Shown here: piece after piece, positions 17,434-28,114 of the stretch
Layout: each line of letters begins with the position of its first letter
Numbering within the stretch: the first letter of the stretch is position 1
Origin: Peribacillus butanolivorans
GTDB lineage: Bacteria > Bacillota > Bacilli > Bacillales > DSM-1321
Assembly: GCF_001273755.1 (NCBI RefSeq)
Contig: NZ_LGYA01000001.1
Location: forward strand, 2,658,299-2,722,298
Direction: 5' to 3'
Length of the DNA: 64,000 nucleotides
Made by a program: the position numbers and the translations under genes
The notes under the pieces: model-generated
Databases searched by the model: none
Told to the model about the DNA's origin: nothing
What the model saw: only the letters and a program-made list of their open reading frames with translations

Positions 17434-18459
17434 TTGGGAAAAACAGCAATAGAAACAAAAAAGCTTGGCTTTATTAAAGGGATAGTTTTAACCCTACTAA
17501 TTGCTATTGCAGCAAAATTCTTGGCAGAGCTCCCCTTCCTTCATATAATGGGGCAGCTCGTCATAGCGATATTAATAGGGGTGTTTTGGAAATCCATAGT
17601 CGGCTTGCCTGATTATGTGGTTGCGGGGACCAATTATTCTAGTAAGGTTCTTTTGCGATTTGGTATCATTTTGTTAGGGATGCGTTTGAACTTAAAGGAT
17701 ATTTTTAATGCTGGACCAAAAACTTTTGCTGTCGGAGCTATTAGTCTTGTATTTGCTATATTAGTAGTTTATGGATTGGCCCGTCTTTTTAAGGTCGAAA
17801 AAAAGCTGGCTATTTTGACAGCCTGTGGGACAGGAATTTGTGGAGCTGCGGCTGTCCTTGCGATTTCCACACAAATTAAAGCAAAAGAAAAAGATACAGC
17901 GATTGCCGTGGCAACGGTTGCTGTATTGGGAACAACCTTTACATTTGGTTACACCATTCTTTATCCATTCCTAGGTCTATCAGATCAGGGATACGGAATT
18001 TTCTCGGGAGCTACACTGCATGAAATTGCTCATGTAATTGCCGCTGCAGCACCAGGTGGAAATGAGGCAGTAGATTTGGCAGTCATGGTCAAGTTAACTA
18101 GGGTTGCCTTACTTATTCCTGTTGCAATTTTTATTGGATTCATTATGAATTTGAAAGAGAGAAAAGCTAATCCGGGGAAAAAATTTTCATGGAAATCTAT
18201 CCAGATTCCTTGGTTTATTTTAGGGTTTTTAGCAACTAGTGCTCTTTATTCTACAGGAGTAGTGCCTGAAGCTATAGCTGAATCCATTGTTTCGCTTTCT
18301 TATATCCTCATGGCAATGTCTATGGCGGGACTCGGATTAAATATAGATCTTGTAATATTCAAGAAATATGGTGGGAAACCATTTGTTGCTGGTCTATTCG
18401 GTTCAATCTTATTATCAATTCTTGGTTATGTCTTAGTACGTGTATTACAATTAAATTAA
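17434..18459 (+). CDS. YeiH/UPF0324-family putative sulfate exporter
   Basis: This integral membrane protein of about 341 residues has about ten hydrophobic segments. It carries the family's characteristic stretches, including LTACGTGICGAAAVLAIS, SGATLHEIAHVIAAA and AMAGLGLNIDL. The family is named putative sulfate exporter; the true substrate is not settled. The start is set at TTG 17434, which has GGAG 8 nt upstream. The alternative GTG at 17425 overlaps that motif. A bidirectional hairpin separates the gene from speD. Confidence 0.8.
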   Translation: MGKTAIETKKLGFIKGIVLTLLIAIAAKFLAELPFLHIMGQLVIAILIGVFWKSIVGLPDYVVAGTNYSSKVLLRFGIILLGMRLNLKDIFNAGPKTFAVGAISLVFAILVVYGLARLFKVEKKLAILTACGTGICGAAAVLAISTQIKAKEKDTAIAVATVAVLGTTFTFGYTILYPFLGLSDQGYGIFSGATLHEIAHVIAAAAPGGNEAVDLAVMVKLTRVALLIPVAIFIGFIMNLKERKANPGKKFSWKSIQIPWFILGFLATSALYSTGVVPEAIAESIVSLSYILMAMSMAGLGLNIDLVIFKKYGGKPFVAGLFGSILLSILGYVLVRVLQLN

Positions 18460-18466
18460 TATTCAC

Positions 18467-18502
18467 AAAAACAAGCATTCCTTAATTGGAATGCTTGTTT
18501 TT
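18467..18502. terminator. Bidirectional terminator between the YeiH-type gene and speD
   Basis: A perfect 15-bp stem (18467-18481 with 18488-18502) with a 6-nt loop is flanked by A and T runs. It overlaps the speD stop codon and lies 7 bp beyond the stop of the convergent gene. Confidence 0.9.
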
Positions 18503-19318
18503 CTTTAATAGATGCGGAACGTTAGCTCCATAAAAGATTTCATCCATCTCTGTTTGTAGTCTTTCTATAATTTCCTGTCGTTCCTCTGAATTTAATTTTT
18601 CTTCCGTGAAGCCGAATAAATAATTATTTATATCGAATCTTTTCAACTTACATTTCGTATGAAATATATTTTCCTGATACACATTGACATCTATCATATC
18701 ATATAAACGCTTTACTTCATCAGGGATGTAATTTTGAATGGAATTTATATCATGATCAATGAATAATTTCCGTCCATTTTTATCCCGTGTAAATCCCCGG
18801 ACACGGTAATCAATAGTAATTATGTCAGTATCAAAGGAATGTATAAGATAATTAAGTGCTTTTAGAGGAGAGATTTCTCCACAAGTTGATACATCGATAT
18901 CAGCCCTGAATGTACTAATACCTTCATTCGGATGATATTCAGGATATGTATGAACAGTAATGTGGCTCTTATCCAGTTGCATGACAACATTATTGGGTAA
19001 AGGGCCGGGGGATTCCTCATAGGTACCAGTCGGCACTTCTACGACAGGTCCTTCGGAAACAAGCATCGTTACACTCGCACCCTGTGGAATATAATCCTGT
19101 TTCGCAGTATTCAAAACGTGTGCTCCAATTAAATCCGAAACATTATGCAAAATCTTCGAAAGCCTTTCTGCATTATACTGTTCATCGATATATTCTAGGT
19201 AGGCTTCGCGTTCTTTCTTTGTTTTTGTAAAACAAATATCATACATATTAAAACTTAATGATTTCGTAAGATTATTAAAACCATGGAGTTCAATTCGTTG
19301 TTCTGGTGTAAGTTTCAT
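18482..19318 (-). CDS. speD: S-adenosylmethionine decarboxylase proenzyme, E. coli type
   Basis: The enzyme makes decarboxylated AdoMet, the aminopropyl donor for spermidine. At 278 residues it matches the long E. coli-type (~264 aa), not the short ~126-aa SpeD of B. subtilis. Shared blocks include [42 protein letters not shown] and [12 protein letters not shown]. The autocatalytic cleavage site is LDKSHIT, giving a pyruvoyl group from Ser118. The ribosome binding site AAGGGGA precedes ATG by 7 nt. No spermidine synthase gene is adjacent. Confidence 0.93.
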   Translation of the reverse strand: MKLTPEQRIELHGFNNLTKSLSFNMYDICFTKTKKEREAYLEYIDEQYNAERLSKILHNVSDLIGAHVLNTAKQDYIPQGASVTMLVSEGPVVEVPTGTYEESPGPLPNNVVMQLDKSHITVHTYPEYHPNEGISTFRADIDVSTCGEISPLKALNYLIHSFDTDIITIDYRVRGFTRDKNGRKLFIDHDINSIQNYIPDEVKRLYDMIDVNVYQENIFHTKCKLKRFDINNYLFGFTEEKLNSEERQEIIERLQTEMDEIFYGANVPHLLKKNKHSN

Positions 19319-19417
19319 GATCGATTCCCCTTATTTTTTTTACAACTGTTCTTATAGTTACCCTTTATTAGAAATAAAAAACTAAAGGGAAGAATTTATG
19401 GCTAATAACCTTAATAA

Positions 19418-19456
19418 AAAAAGAGCAGTTGCAATAAATATGTAACTGCTCTTTTT
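19418..19456 (-). terminator. Terminator of the osmoprotectant ABC operon
   Basis: A 13-bp perfect stem (19418-19430 with 19444-19456) flanked by A and T runs lies directly at the 3' end of the last operon gene. Confidence 0.85.
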
Positions 19457-19458
19457 CC

Positions 19459-20130
19459 CTATTTTGCTTCGGATTGTATTAATTTCTTTCTTTTAATCGG
19501 TGAAAGTGCACGTTCTAACCACCCTAATAAAATGTCAGCCAGAATAGCCATTAATGCTGTTGGTATAGCTCCTGCGAGAATAATTGCGGTACCATTCGAA
19601 GCATTGGTTCCCCTTACAATGATATCACCCAGCCCACCTGCGCCGACGAATGTGCCGACTGCAGTTACACCAATTGCAACGACAAGTGCCGTTCGTAGAC
19701 CAGCCATGATGACAGACAGGGATAATGGCAGTTCGACCATTCCTAGTAATTGGAACTTCGTCATCCCCATAGCCTTACCCGATTCTAAATAGGCATGATC
19801 AATGTTTGTAATTCCTACATACGTATTTCTTAGGATTGGTAGTAAAGAATATAAAAACAATGACAAAATAACTGTGTTTGTCCCCAGTCCCATTACTAAC
19901 ATAAGGAGAGCAAGCATTGCTAAGGCTGGTGTGGTTTGTATGACATTAGTTATCGAAAACACCCAATTACTCAACTTTTTATGCTTTGCGATGAATATAC
20001 CTAGCGGGATAGCAATGATTGCTGCAAATAGAACTCCGTAAGCAGACATTAAAAAGTGGCGATAAAATTCAGTAAGTACGTACATCCAATTCTGGGAGTA
20101 ATACGTTCCCAGTTGTTCCAAGGTTTCCAT
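19459..20130 (-). CDS. Osmoprotectant ABC transporter permease (OpuCD/OpuBD-like)
   Basis: This 223-residue inner-membrane permease has five or six membrane helices. The coupling motif region is AYLESGKAMGMTKFQLLGMVELP, which touches the ATPase; I quote only its core GKAMGMTKFQLL as diagnostic. It works with the three genes upstream to import a compatible solute such as glycine betaine, choline or carnitine. The ribosome binding site GGGAGGTG precedes ATG. It lies 17 bp after the binding-protein gene and is the last gene of the operon. Confidence 0.88.
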   Translation of the reverse strand: METLEQLGTYYSQNWMYVLTEFYRHFLMSAYGVLFAAIIAIPLGIFIAKHKKLSNWVFSITNVIQTTPALAMLALLMLVMGLGTNTVILSLFLYSLLPILRNTYVGITNIDHAYLESGKAMGMTKFQLLGMVELPLSLSVIMAGLRTALVVAIGVTAVGTFVGAGGLGDIIVRGTNASNGTAIILAGAIPTALMAILADILLGWLERALSPIKRKKLIQSEAK

Positions 20131-20147
20131 TAGATTGCACCTCCCAT

Positions 20148-21730
<1,583 letters not shown>

Positions 21731-21742
21731 CTCATTCACCTC

Positions 21743-22897
21743 CTAAAACATTTCAGCCATTTCAGCCACTAGATTATCTTCTTCCCCCCAGATGCTGTCG
21801 TACACGATGTCAACCAGTGTAGCTCTAGTAACAATTCCGACCAAATGTTTATTTTGGTCAACGACCGGCACATATTTAAATCCGCGTTTTAAAATCTTCT
21901 GAACTGAATCACGGATTAATGAGTCTTGATTTACAGAATAGACTTCAGTTTTGATTACTTCACTAATAAATGTAGCTTTTTTACGATATTCACTAATCGT
22001 TTCAACATCAACAAATCCTTTTAATACATTCTCTTCATCTACCACGAGCAGAGAATCCACTCGTTTTTCTCTCATAATAGTGATAGCGTTAGTAAGAGAC
22101 TTTTCCTCAGTAATTGAAATGGGATTACGACTCATGATTTGTTCGACCAATTGCACGTTTGGTCTTGTTTGAAGCAATCGTTCTTTACCGATAAATTCTT
22201 CAACAAATTCATTGGCTGGGTTTCTGAGAATTTCATCCGGGGTTCCCACTTGAACGATTTCTCCAGCCTTTAAAATCACAATACGATCAGCAAGTTTAAT
22301 CGCTTCATCCATATCATGGGTAACAAAAACAATTGTCTTATTAAGTGTGCGCTGCAGATTTTTAAATTCCTCCTGAAGAGCATCGCGGGTGATCGGATCT
22401 AGAGCACCAAAAGGTTCATCCATTAATATGAGTGGTGGATTAGAAGCTAAAGCCCTGAGAACGCCAATTCGCTGTTGCTGCCCGCCGCTCAGTTCGTAGG
22501 GATACCGTTCTAAATATTCGGGACCCATATCAACGAGCTGCAACAATTCTAGCGCACGTTCTTTTTTCTCTTGATCACTCCATTTAAGTAGTTTTGGAAC
22601 GAGGGTGATATTTTCAAGAATCGTCATATGAGGGAAAAGACCAATTTGTTGAATTACATACCCGATCTGTCTTCTAAGCTCGACCGGATCCTTTTCCATT
22701 ATATTTTCTCCATTTATGAGTATCTTACCTTCGGACGGTTCAATCAGGCGATTAATCATTTTCATTGTCGTTGTTTTCCCACAGCCACTCGGACCAATGA
22801 AACAGATGAACTCCCCTTTTTTTATATCAAGTGTTATATTCTTTACAGCTTTCTTCCCTCCCTTATATACTTTCGATACATTTTCAATTTTTAACAC
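21743..22897 (-). CDS. Osmoprotectant ABC transporter ATPase with C-terminal CBS domains (OpuCA-like)
   Basis: This 384-residue ATPase carries Walker A GPSGCGKTT (35-43), signature LSGGQQQR (136-143) and Walker B LILMDEP (156-162). Two CBS domains follow at about 255-370 (MSRNPISITEEKSL and later KHLVGIVTRATLVD). In OpuCA/OpuAA-type proteins such domains couple transport to ionic strength or nucleotide levels. The start is GTG at 22895-22897, with GGAGGTG upstream; the ATG at 22921 lacks spacing support. It is the first gene of the operon, behind a SigB-type promoter. Confidence 0.92.
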   Translation of the reverse strand: MLKIENVSKVYKGGKKAVKNITLDIKKGEFICFIGPSGCGKTTTMKMINRLIEPSEGKILINGENIMEKDPVELRRQIGYVIQQIGLFPHMTILENITLVPKLLKWSDQEKKERALELLQLVDMGPEYLERYPYELSGGQQQRIGVLRALASNPPLILMDEPFGALDPITRDALQEEFKNLQRTLNKTIVFVTHDMDEAIKLADRIVILKAGEIVQVGTPDEILRNPANEFVEEFIGKERLLQTRPNVQLVEQIMSRNPISITEEKSLTNAITIMREKRVDSLLVVDEENVLKGFVDVETISEYRKKATFISEVIKTEVYSVNQDSLIRDSVQKILKRGFKYVPVVDQNKHLVGIVTRATLVDIVYDSIWGEEDNLVAEMAEMF

Positions 22898-22971
22898 GAC
22901 AAGCACCTCCATCATTCGCATACAATTACAAATTTTACAAGTTCATTTCGCTTTTATATGCACAGTCTCTT

Positions 22972-22996
22972 ATACCCATACGATAAAATATTAAAC
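22972..22996 (-). promoter_or_regulatory. SigB-type promoter of the osmoprotectant operon
   Basis: On the minus strand GTTTAA (22991-22996), a 13-bp spacer and GGGTAT (22972-22977) match the SigB consensus exactly. The -10 box is about 75 bp before the ATPase start. General-stress control is known for some Bacillus osmoprotectant transporters. Confidence 0.7.
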
Positions 22997-23016
22997 CTTT
23001 TATTAAAATAAACTAG

Positions 23017-23036
23017 TTCAATGTAATTACATTGAA
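23017..23036. promoter_or_regulatory. Perfect 20-bp palindrome upstream of the osmoprotectant operon
   Basis: TTCAATGTAA is followed immediately by its exact reverse complement. The site lies about 20 bp upstream of the SigB-like -35 box. It could bind a dimeric regulator, for example a GbsR/OpcR-type protein; no such gene is in the window. Confidence 0.5.
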
Positions 23037-23106
23037 AAAATGGAATGAAAAAAACTACCTCATTTTAATTAAGGTAGTTAATAGATTTTAAGTTATTAAA
23101 ATTGAA

Positions 23107-24282
23107 TTAAAACCCGATATTTTTAGCGATGAGGGTTTTCACTATTTCATCTGACCCTGTATAGAATGTTGTCACAGGAATGTCTCGATGACGCCGGGCA
23201 ATTTTATAATCACCCATATTTCCGTACCCATCATGTAACTGCATGCACTTTTCAGATATTCGCTTTGACATCTCCGTAATCCAATATTTAGCCATCGATA
23301 CTTCAGTTATGATATTCTCCCCATTCATATGTTTACAGATCAAACCATCAACAAACGTTCTACCCAGCTGAATATCGGTCGCTATTTCAGCAATGGTAAA
23401 CTGTGCGTTATTAAATTTACTTATTTTCTTACCAAATGCTTTTCGTCCTTTTATAAAATTCATCGTTAAGTGGAGCATGTCCTTAGCTGCCATTAAAGAC
23501 CCAATCGCACACATAAGTCTTTCCTGCTGCAGTTTTTGCATTATATATGAAAGGCCCTTCCCTTCCTCTCCAAGGATGTTCCCAACAGGAACTGAAGCAT
23601 CATCGAAAAATAGTTCGGCTGTTTCTGAGCTATTCTGGCCTGCTTTTTCAAGCTTTCTGCCTCGTGTAAGCCCTGGCGTATCTTTATCAATGAGCAACAA
23701 ACTGATTCCATCATTGGAAGGAACAGCATCAAGATCAGTTTTACATGCTACAATCAATAAGTCAGCTTTAAAGCCATTTGTGATAAACGTTTTGGCTCCA
23801 TTGACAATATAATACCCATCTTTCTTGATGGCTGTGGTTTGGATATTTGCTAATTCTGAACCCATTCCTGGCTCTGTCATTGCAAAGGCAGAAATCATTT
23901 CTCCTGAAATGAACTTGGGTAAATACCTTTGTTTTTGATCTATTGTTCCGAATGAAGCAATATACGGGGCCACAACATCAGAATGAATTGAAATTCCTAC
24001 TAAGGCTGATCCAACTATTTCCAATTCCTCTGCCAGAACAACTGAATACCCAAAATCTGCTCCTACACCACCGAATTCCACATCAAGCCATGGACATAAA
24101 AATCCATTATCCCCAATCTTTTTCCAAAATGAGCGAGGTACTTCCCCCTCTTTTTCCCACTGATCATAAAAGGGGATAGCTTCCTTATCGAGAAATTCAC
24201 GAATTGATTGTTTAAATAATAAGTGTTCTTCTGTGAGGAAGGAACGTGAATCATTCTTATTGAACGCCATCGTGTTAACCAT
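23107..24282 (-). CDS. Acyl-CoA dehydrogenase
   Basis: This 391-residue FAD enzyme of fatty- or branched-acid oxidation shows the family blocks AFAMTEPGMGSELANI (near 133-148) and the C-terminal HDGYGNMGDYKIARRHRD. The usual YEG catalytic Glu near the C-terminus is replaced (YTGSDEI). A Glu at residue 254 in QQERLM sits where long-chain and isovaleryl-CoA dehydrogenases carry their base. I therefore infer the LCAD/IVD-like subgroup. The start MVNTMAF has GGAGG 8 nt upstream. A cre-like site lies 100 bp upstream, fitting catabolite repression. The gene is monocistronic here. Confidence 0.9.
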   Translation of the reverse strand: MVNTMAFNKNDSRSFLTEEHLLFKQSIREFLDKEAIPFYDQWEKEGEVPRSFWKKIGDNGFLCPWLDVEFGGVGADFGYSVVLAEELEIVGSALVGISIHSDVVAPYIASFGTIDQKQRYLPKFISGEMISAFAMTEPGMGSELANIQTTAIKKDGYYIVNGAKTFITNGFKADLLIVACKTDLDAVPSNDGISLLLIDKDTPGLTRGRKLEKAGQNSSETAELFFDDASVPVGNILGEEGKGLSYIMQKLQQERLMCAIGSLMAAKDMLHLTMNFIKGRKAFGKKISKFNNAQFTIAEIATDIQLGRTFVDGLICKHMNGENIITEVSMAKYWITEMSKRISEKCMQLHDGYGNMGDYKIARRHRDIPVTTFYTGSDEIVKTLIAKNIGF

Positions 24283-24381
24283 GGGTTAACCTCCATTCGA
24301 TAATGATTTTGTTGAGATACATCAATGTGAAATATCTTGTAATCCACAACCATGATCAAGATAAATAGGTTAAATATATAG

Positions 24382-24397
24382 ATGTAAACGGTTACAA
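24382..24397 (-). promoter_or_regulatory. CcpA cre-like site upstream of the acyl-CoA dehydrogenase gene
   Basis: ATGTAAACGGTTACAA matches the cre consensus WTGNAANCGNWNNCWW at every defined base and is nearly palindromic. It lies 100 bp before the start codon. Confidence 0.6.
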
Positions 24398-25490
24398 TAA
24401 TAAAATCATCAAACTGTCAAAATGGCCCATAATATTCATGTTCAACAAAAGTATTGAATTCCCTTTTAAAAATCTATTTTTTATCCTTTTAAATTCATTT
24501 TTGATTATATTATTTGAAAAGCTACCCGATTTAAGAAAATGATGATTGATACTTAACTGATTAAATATGGGTTAATCTTGTATTCTGACGAGGTTATTTT
24601 TGTAATATTACTTGTCTCAATTTAAGATTTGATTGAAAAAATCAATCTAATAATGGGAAAACCGTATTGAAAGTAGAAGTAAATCCCAGATTCGTGCCAC
24701 CTTACTTTTTACAAGTATTTTTTCTTTATCTCCAATTTTTTTATGATTTTTCCGAATCATCTTTTTGATCATCATTATCGCTTTGGCTATTTTGGTGTTG
24801 TGTGTTGAAGCCAATGACAAGGCAGTCTCATTAGAAAATATAACTTATGGTAGGGTTCCTAGATTATTATTCAGATTAACAACGACTCCATTCAAAAGGA
24901 AAGCCTCCAAGGACAGTGTGAATTATACGTGCCGTAAGGGGTATTTTGGGATTAAATAATAATCCTCTCTTTCCGAATGCCTACATATTGCACAAATGTG
25001 GTCTTCTCTTCCTCTGATACATGATATGATTACTTTAACTGCATAAGAAAAGGCGATCCTTCTTAATGAAGAATCGCACCTATCATTCGATAAGGAGTAC
25101 CTCAAGCAAAACGCAGATTTACAACGTTAAGAATATTCCAGAATAAAAAAAATCCCAATCTCTCAGTGATATTAATGAGAAATTGGGATTTAATTATTCT
25201 TCACCAATTGTGCCTTAAGTTGGTTACCTTGGAACGATTTTAACTAATCATTTCCTTATTAGTAAAAAATTCAGTTATAATCTTTTGCCTAATCATATTC
25301 AATCATTAAATAAATTTTTTTCGCATTGATTGTTTCTTATTGATTTCATTCAAAATAACCGCTATTTCGTGCGAATTTTCAATATATGATGTTCCAATCT
25401 GGATTTATACAAGCTCAACTATTGATTTTAAGTTGGAACGGAAAAGTCACCAAATCAGCTGCTTTGGGCTATTTTTATACTAGAAAAAAA
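24398..25490. other. About 1.1 kb without a supported gene
   Basis: I see no gene with start, ribosome binding site and recognisable product. A 64-codon plus-strand frame from TTG 24765 begins with a hydrophobic run (IIIIALAILVLCVEAND) but lacks support. Hairpins are present: gcgatccttc/gaagaatcgc (about 25052-25077, one mismatch) and a terminator-like stem aaatcccaat/attgggattt (about 25149-25191). Confidence 0.45.
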
Positions 25491-25916
25491 TTATTGTTGA
25501 CCCTCTGTGTAAATTTGAAAAGTTACACCGAATTTGTCCGATACAATCCCATAAGCAGGGCTAAAAAAAGCTTCCTGCAGGGGCATTTTCACTTGTCCAT
25601 CTTGCGACAAGTATTCAAAAATTTGTTTTGATTTTTCGATATCGTTAGTTGAAATACAGATCGTAACTTGATCTCCAGTTTGACTAGTTTGACCTGGAAA
25701 CATATCTGAAAACATGAGGTCCGTTTCTCCAACCTTTAACATTGCGTGTGACACAAGTTCCTTTGCTTCTTCTGGTATAGGAAATTCCGGGTTTTCTGGC
25801 ATTTCTCCAAAAGTTTGATTAAAAAGGACCTTTGCACCCAATGCTTTTTCGTAAAATTGGATCGCTTCCTTCGCATTTCCGTTCATCATTAAATAGGGAG
25901 ATAATCGCATTGTCAT
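25491..25916 (-). CDS. PhnB/YjdN-like VOC-family protein
   Basis: This 141-residue single-domain vicinal-oxygen-chelate protein begins MTMRLSPYLMMNGNAKEAI with the FYEKALGAKVLF block, typical of the PhnB/YjdN group often labelled glyoxalase- or bleomycin-resistance-like. Those members lack a proven substrate. The C-terminal YGIVSDKFGVTFQI matches the fold's last strand. AAAGGAG precedes ATG by about 10 nt. No functional partner is adjacent. Confidence 0.8.
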   Translation of the reverse strand: MTMRLSPYLMMNGNAKEAIQFYEKALGAKVLFNQTFGEMPENPEFPIPEEAKELVSHAMLKVGETDLMFSDMFPGQTSQTGDQVTICISTNDIEKSKQIFEYLSQDGQVKMPLQEAFFSPAYGIVSDKFGVTFQIYTEGQQ

Positions 25917-26083
25917 AATTAAATAGCTCCTTTGGTTCTAATTTTTTTTACAAACCTTGAGTAACTTCCAAGCTTCCTTTTGAACTTGTCAGTGATAATA
26001 ACCACTATACCATTATTACCCATGATTGTATTTTATAATAAAGAACATATGTTCGTCAATATATATTACTTGAAGAATAACAA

Positions 26084-26243
26084 TTTTTTGAGCATTTTAA
26101 ACAAGAACTAGAAGATTATATCCATTACTACAATCACCAACGCATCAAGGTGAAATTAAAAGGCATGAGCCCAGTAGATTACTCGGTTCATGCCCTCAAA
26201 GCTGCCTAACTAACTAAAAAAAGTGTCTAATTTTTTGGGTTCA
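26084..26243 (+). mobile_element. 3' remnant of an IS3-family insertion sequence
   Basis: The frame 26084-26209 encodes [20 protein letters not shown] followed by [21 protein letters not shown] and a stop. This is the C-terminus of IS3-family (IS150-like) OrfB transposases, the end of the DDE integrase core. The sequence agtgtctaattttttgggttca that follows fits an IS3-type right terminal repeat. No 5' part, orfA or left end is seen nearby, so the element is inactive. Confidence 0.85.
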
Positions 26244-26333
26244 CTTTAATTGATAAGCTCTTTTTTTGACTTTAGTCTATGTGTTTCAATTTGGTGAGCA
26301 TAAAACTTAACACTTTGATATTGTATATCCTTA

Positions 26334-26762
26334 TTAACTCGCTATTATTTCTGAATCTTGTCCTTTTTTATGGTTTGGTAACTTAGAATCTATCGATAGG
26401 AATCGGCTTCCATTTAATACTAGGTGAAGTGCAATAATCATAAGAATAAGGTCTAATTCGAATCCTGCACCTTCTCCATTCCCCATAAAGCCTGCTGGAA
26501 ATTTCACATAAACAATTGCACCAGCCATAATGAATATAAGGAGAGCAGAAATTATTCTTGTTCCAAGACCTAAAATTAAAGCAATTCCTCCAACCAATTC
26601 AATTGTACCAACTACATAGGCCATAAATCCCGGAATGCCTATAGTTTGAAACCATCCAGAAATGTTATCCAATCCAGTTTGGAATTTTGACAAACCATGC
26701 ATCAAAAATGTAATTCCCAACATTACTCTTAATAAAAAGGTACCGATTTCTTGTTTTTTCAT
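26334..26762 (-). CDS. DoxX-family membrane protein
   Basis: This 142-residue protein has four membrane helices (FLLRVMLGITFLMHGLSKF at the N-terminus, then three more). The DoxX family includes quinone- or thiol-linked membrane proteins of redox stress; no precise reaction is established here. The start MKKQEIG at 26762 is supported by AAAGGAG; the frame is open 27 codons further upstream across the promoter and is not used. An operator identical to the one before blaI lies 23-47 bp upstream, so this gene is probably in the BlaI-like regulon. Confidence 0.85.
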   Translation of the reverse strand: MKKQEIGTFLLRVMLGITFLMHGLSKFQTGLDNISGWFQTIGIPGFMAYVVGTIELVGGIALILGLGTRIISALLIFIMAGAIVYVKFPAGFMGNGEGAGFELDLILMIIALHLVLNGSRFLSIDSKLPNHKKGQDSEIIAS

Positions 26763-26784
26763 GACACATCTCCTTTTATTGTAT

Positions 26785-26809
26785 TTTACACTACAAAGTG
26801 TAGTGTAAA
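26785..26809. promoter_or_regulatory. BlaI-type operator upstream of doxX
   Basis: CACTAC-N5-GTAGTG (26789-26805) lies inside a longer near-palindrome, TTTACACTAC...GTAGTGTAAA. The same CACTAC-N5-GTAGTG arms and spacing recur before the blaI-like gene. It lies between the end of the blaR1-like gene and the doxX ribosome binding site. Confidence 0.7.
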
Positions 26810-26832
26810 GGTATAAAAAAATCAAGTGAAAG

Positions 26833-27687
26833 TCATCCGACAATCACTATAGTCATTCCCAATAGTATAATCAAAACATAAATAGAGACAAAAATCGTGG
26901 TAATATCAGCCCTTAAAGGAATTGTACTTTTAGGATCAACTAATTCCTGAAGTCTATAGTTAACTGATTCATGCGAGAAGTGGACAAGGACAGGAGAGGA
27001 TTTATCAGAGCAACAATGTTTAATTAACTTCAACAAAGCAGCGCTTATGCCTAATTCAGTCCCCATTTTATTAATCGCATATTCATCGGCTAATAATTCA
27101 CTAATTATTTTGTAATTTTCATAACACCATTTTGTCAGTGGGACAAACCATAACGCCTGTGAGATCAACTGTAAAATAAAGATTACCAATGGATCATATT
27201 TTTTTTGGTGAAAGGCCTCATGCTCTACTACTGCTTCTAGCTCATCAAAGTCCAATAATTGAATTAAACCAGTACTAAACACAATGAAAGGTCGCCTGAA
27301 ACCAAGCGTAAACGCAAGAGGTTGATCAGAATTCACAACTAAGATATCTTTGTTGGCCCGTTTGAATGTTTCGTTTATAGACCTTGTCTTTTCAACGTTT
27401 TTGTAGTTAAAAAGCTTTTGTTTAAACCTTCTGGAAAGGAGATATTGCTCTGCAATTTTGAATAGGGTGATCAATATACTATAGGATATTACTATAATGA
27501 GCAGTGTGATGACCACAAAGTAGTATACTGAACCTTCTTTGAATAGACTAAAGCAAAATTTAAAAAAGTTGGCTTTAATATTTACTCCAAAAAAGATGTG
27601 TACCAAAAACGCTCCCATTTGGCTCCATACTACACCGGCAATTAGAAGACTAAGGCTTATCACAAAATAAGACTTTTTCTTCCACAT
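26833..27687 (-). CDS. BlaR1/MecR1-like M56 membrane peptidase without sensor domain
   Basis: This 284-residue protein has two or three N-terminal membrane segments, the zinc-protease motif HEAFH (156-160), a downstream Glu in SELLADEYA, and a C-terminal membrane segment. BlaR1 proteins are ~600 aa because of an extracellular penicillin-sensor domain; this one lacks it. The signal sensed is therefore not known. It is coupled to the blaI-like gene by a TAATG overlap. It would cleave or inactivate the repressor on induction, by family analogy. Confidence 0.85.
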   Translation of the reverse strand: MWKKKSYFVISLSLLIAGVVWSQMGAFLVHIFFGVNIKANFFKFCFSLFKEGSVYYFVVITLLIIVISYSILITLFKIAEQYLLSRRFKQKLFNYKNVEKTRSINETFKRANKDILVVNSDQPLAFTLGFRRPFIVFSTGLIQLLDFDELEAVVEHEAFHQKKYDPLVIFILQLISQALWFVPLTKWCYENYKIISELLADEYAINKMGTELGISAALLKLIKHCCSDKSSPVLVHFSHESVNYRLQELVDPKSTIPLRADITTIFVSIYVLIILLGMTIVIVG

Positions 27688-28106
27688 TATAATTTATCCT
27701 TTTTTAACGATTGAATTTTTTGTTCCAATTTTTCAATTAAAGCTTGGTCAGCGTCTTTCATGGCATCAAGCATATGGCTAATGACAGCACCACCAAATTC
27801 ATCTAGCAAATTCTCAGTCAGTTTCTTTGACTGCTCTTCTAAAAACTCCGCTTTAGATTGCACAGGGCGAAATAATGAAAGCCTTCCTTCAGACCTCTTT
27901 TCAAGTATGCCTTTTTCGACTAGACGATTCATGACTGTCATTACTGTATTAAAGTTGATAGGCTTGTCAAGCTCCAATGATTGCTGCACCGCTTTAATAC
28001 TCTGTTCATTTTTATCCCATAAATATTCCATGATACTAGCTTCCAAGGGACCAAAGAAACGATTCAGTCCAACTTCATCATATTTAAAATTTTTAATATT
28101 CATCAT
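27687..28106 (-). CDS. BlaI/MecI/CopY-family repressor
   Basis: This 139-residue winged-helix repressor has the family's N-terminal DNA-binding half (FFGPLEASIMEYLWDKNEQ, and NTVMTVMNRLVEKGILEK) and a C-terminal dimerisation helix pair. It precedes and overlaps the M56 peptidase gene. An operator CACTAC-N5-GTAGTG overlaps its own -10 box, so it should be autoregulated, and the same operator precedes doxX. The start follows GGGAGGG. Confidence 0.9.
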   Translation of the reverse strand: MMNIKNFKYDEVGLNRFFGPLEASIMEYLWDKNEQSIKAVQQSLELDKPINFNTVMTVMNRLVEKGILEKRSEGRLSLFRPVQSKAEFLEEQSKKLTENLLDEFGGAVISHMLDAMKDADQALIEKLEQKIQSLKKDKL

Positions 28107-28114
28107 TTACCCTC

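Noticed and set aside
24765..24959. 64-codon plus-strand frame with a hydrophobic N-terminus
   Set aside because: TTG start without a ribosome binding site; downstream part has no protein-like pattern.
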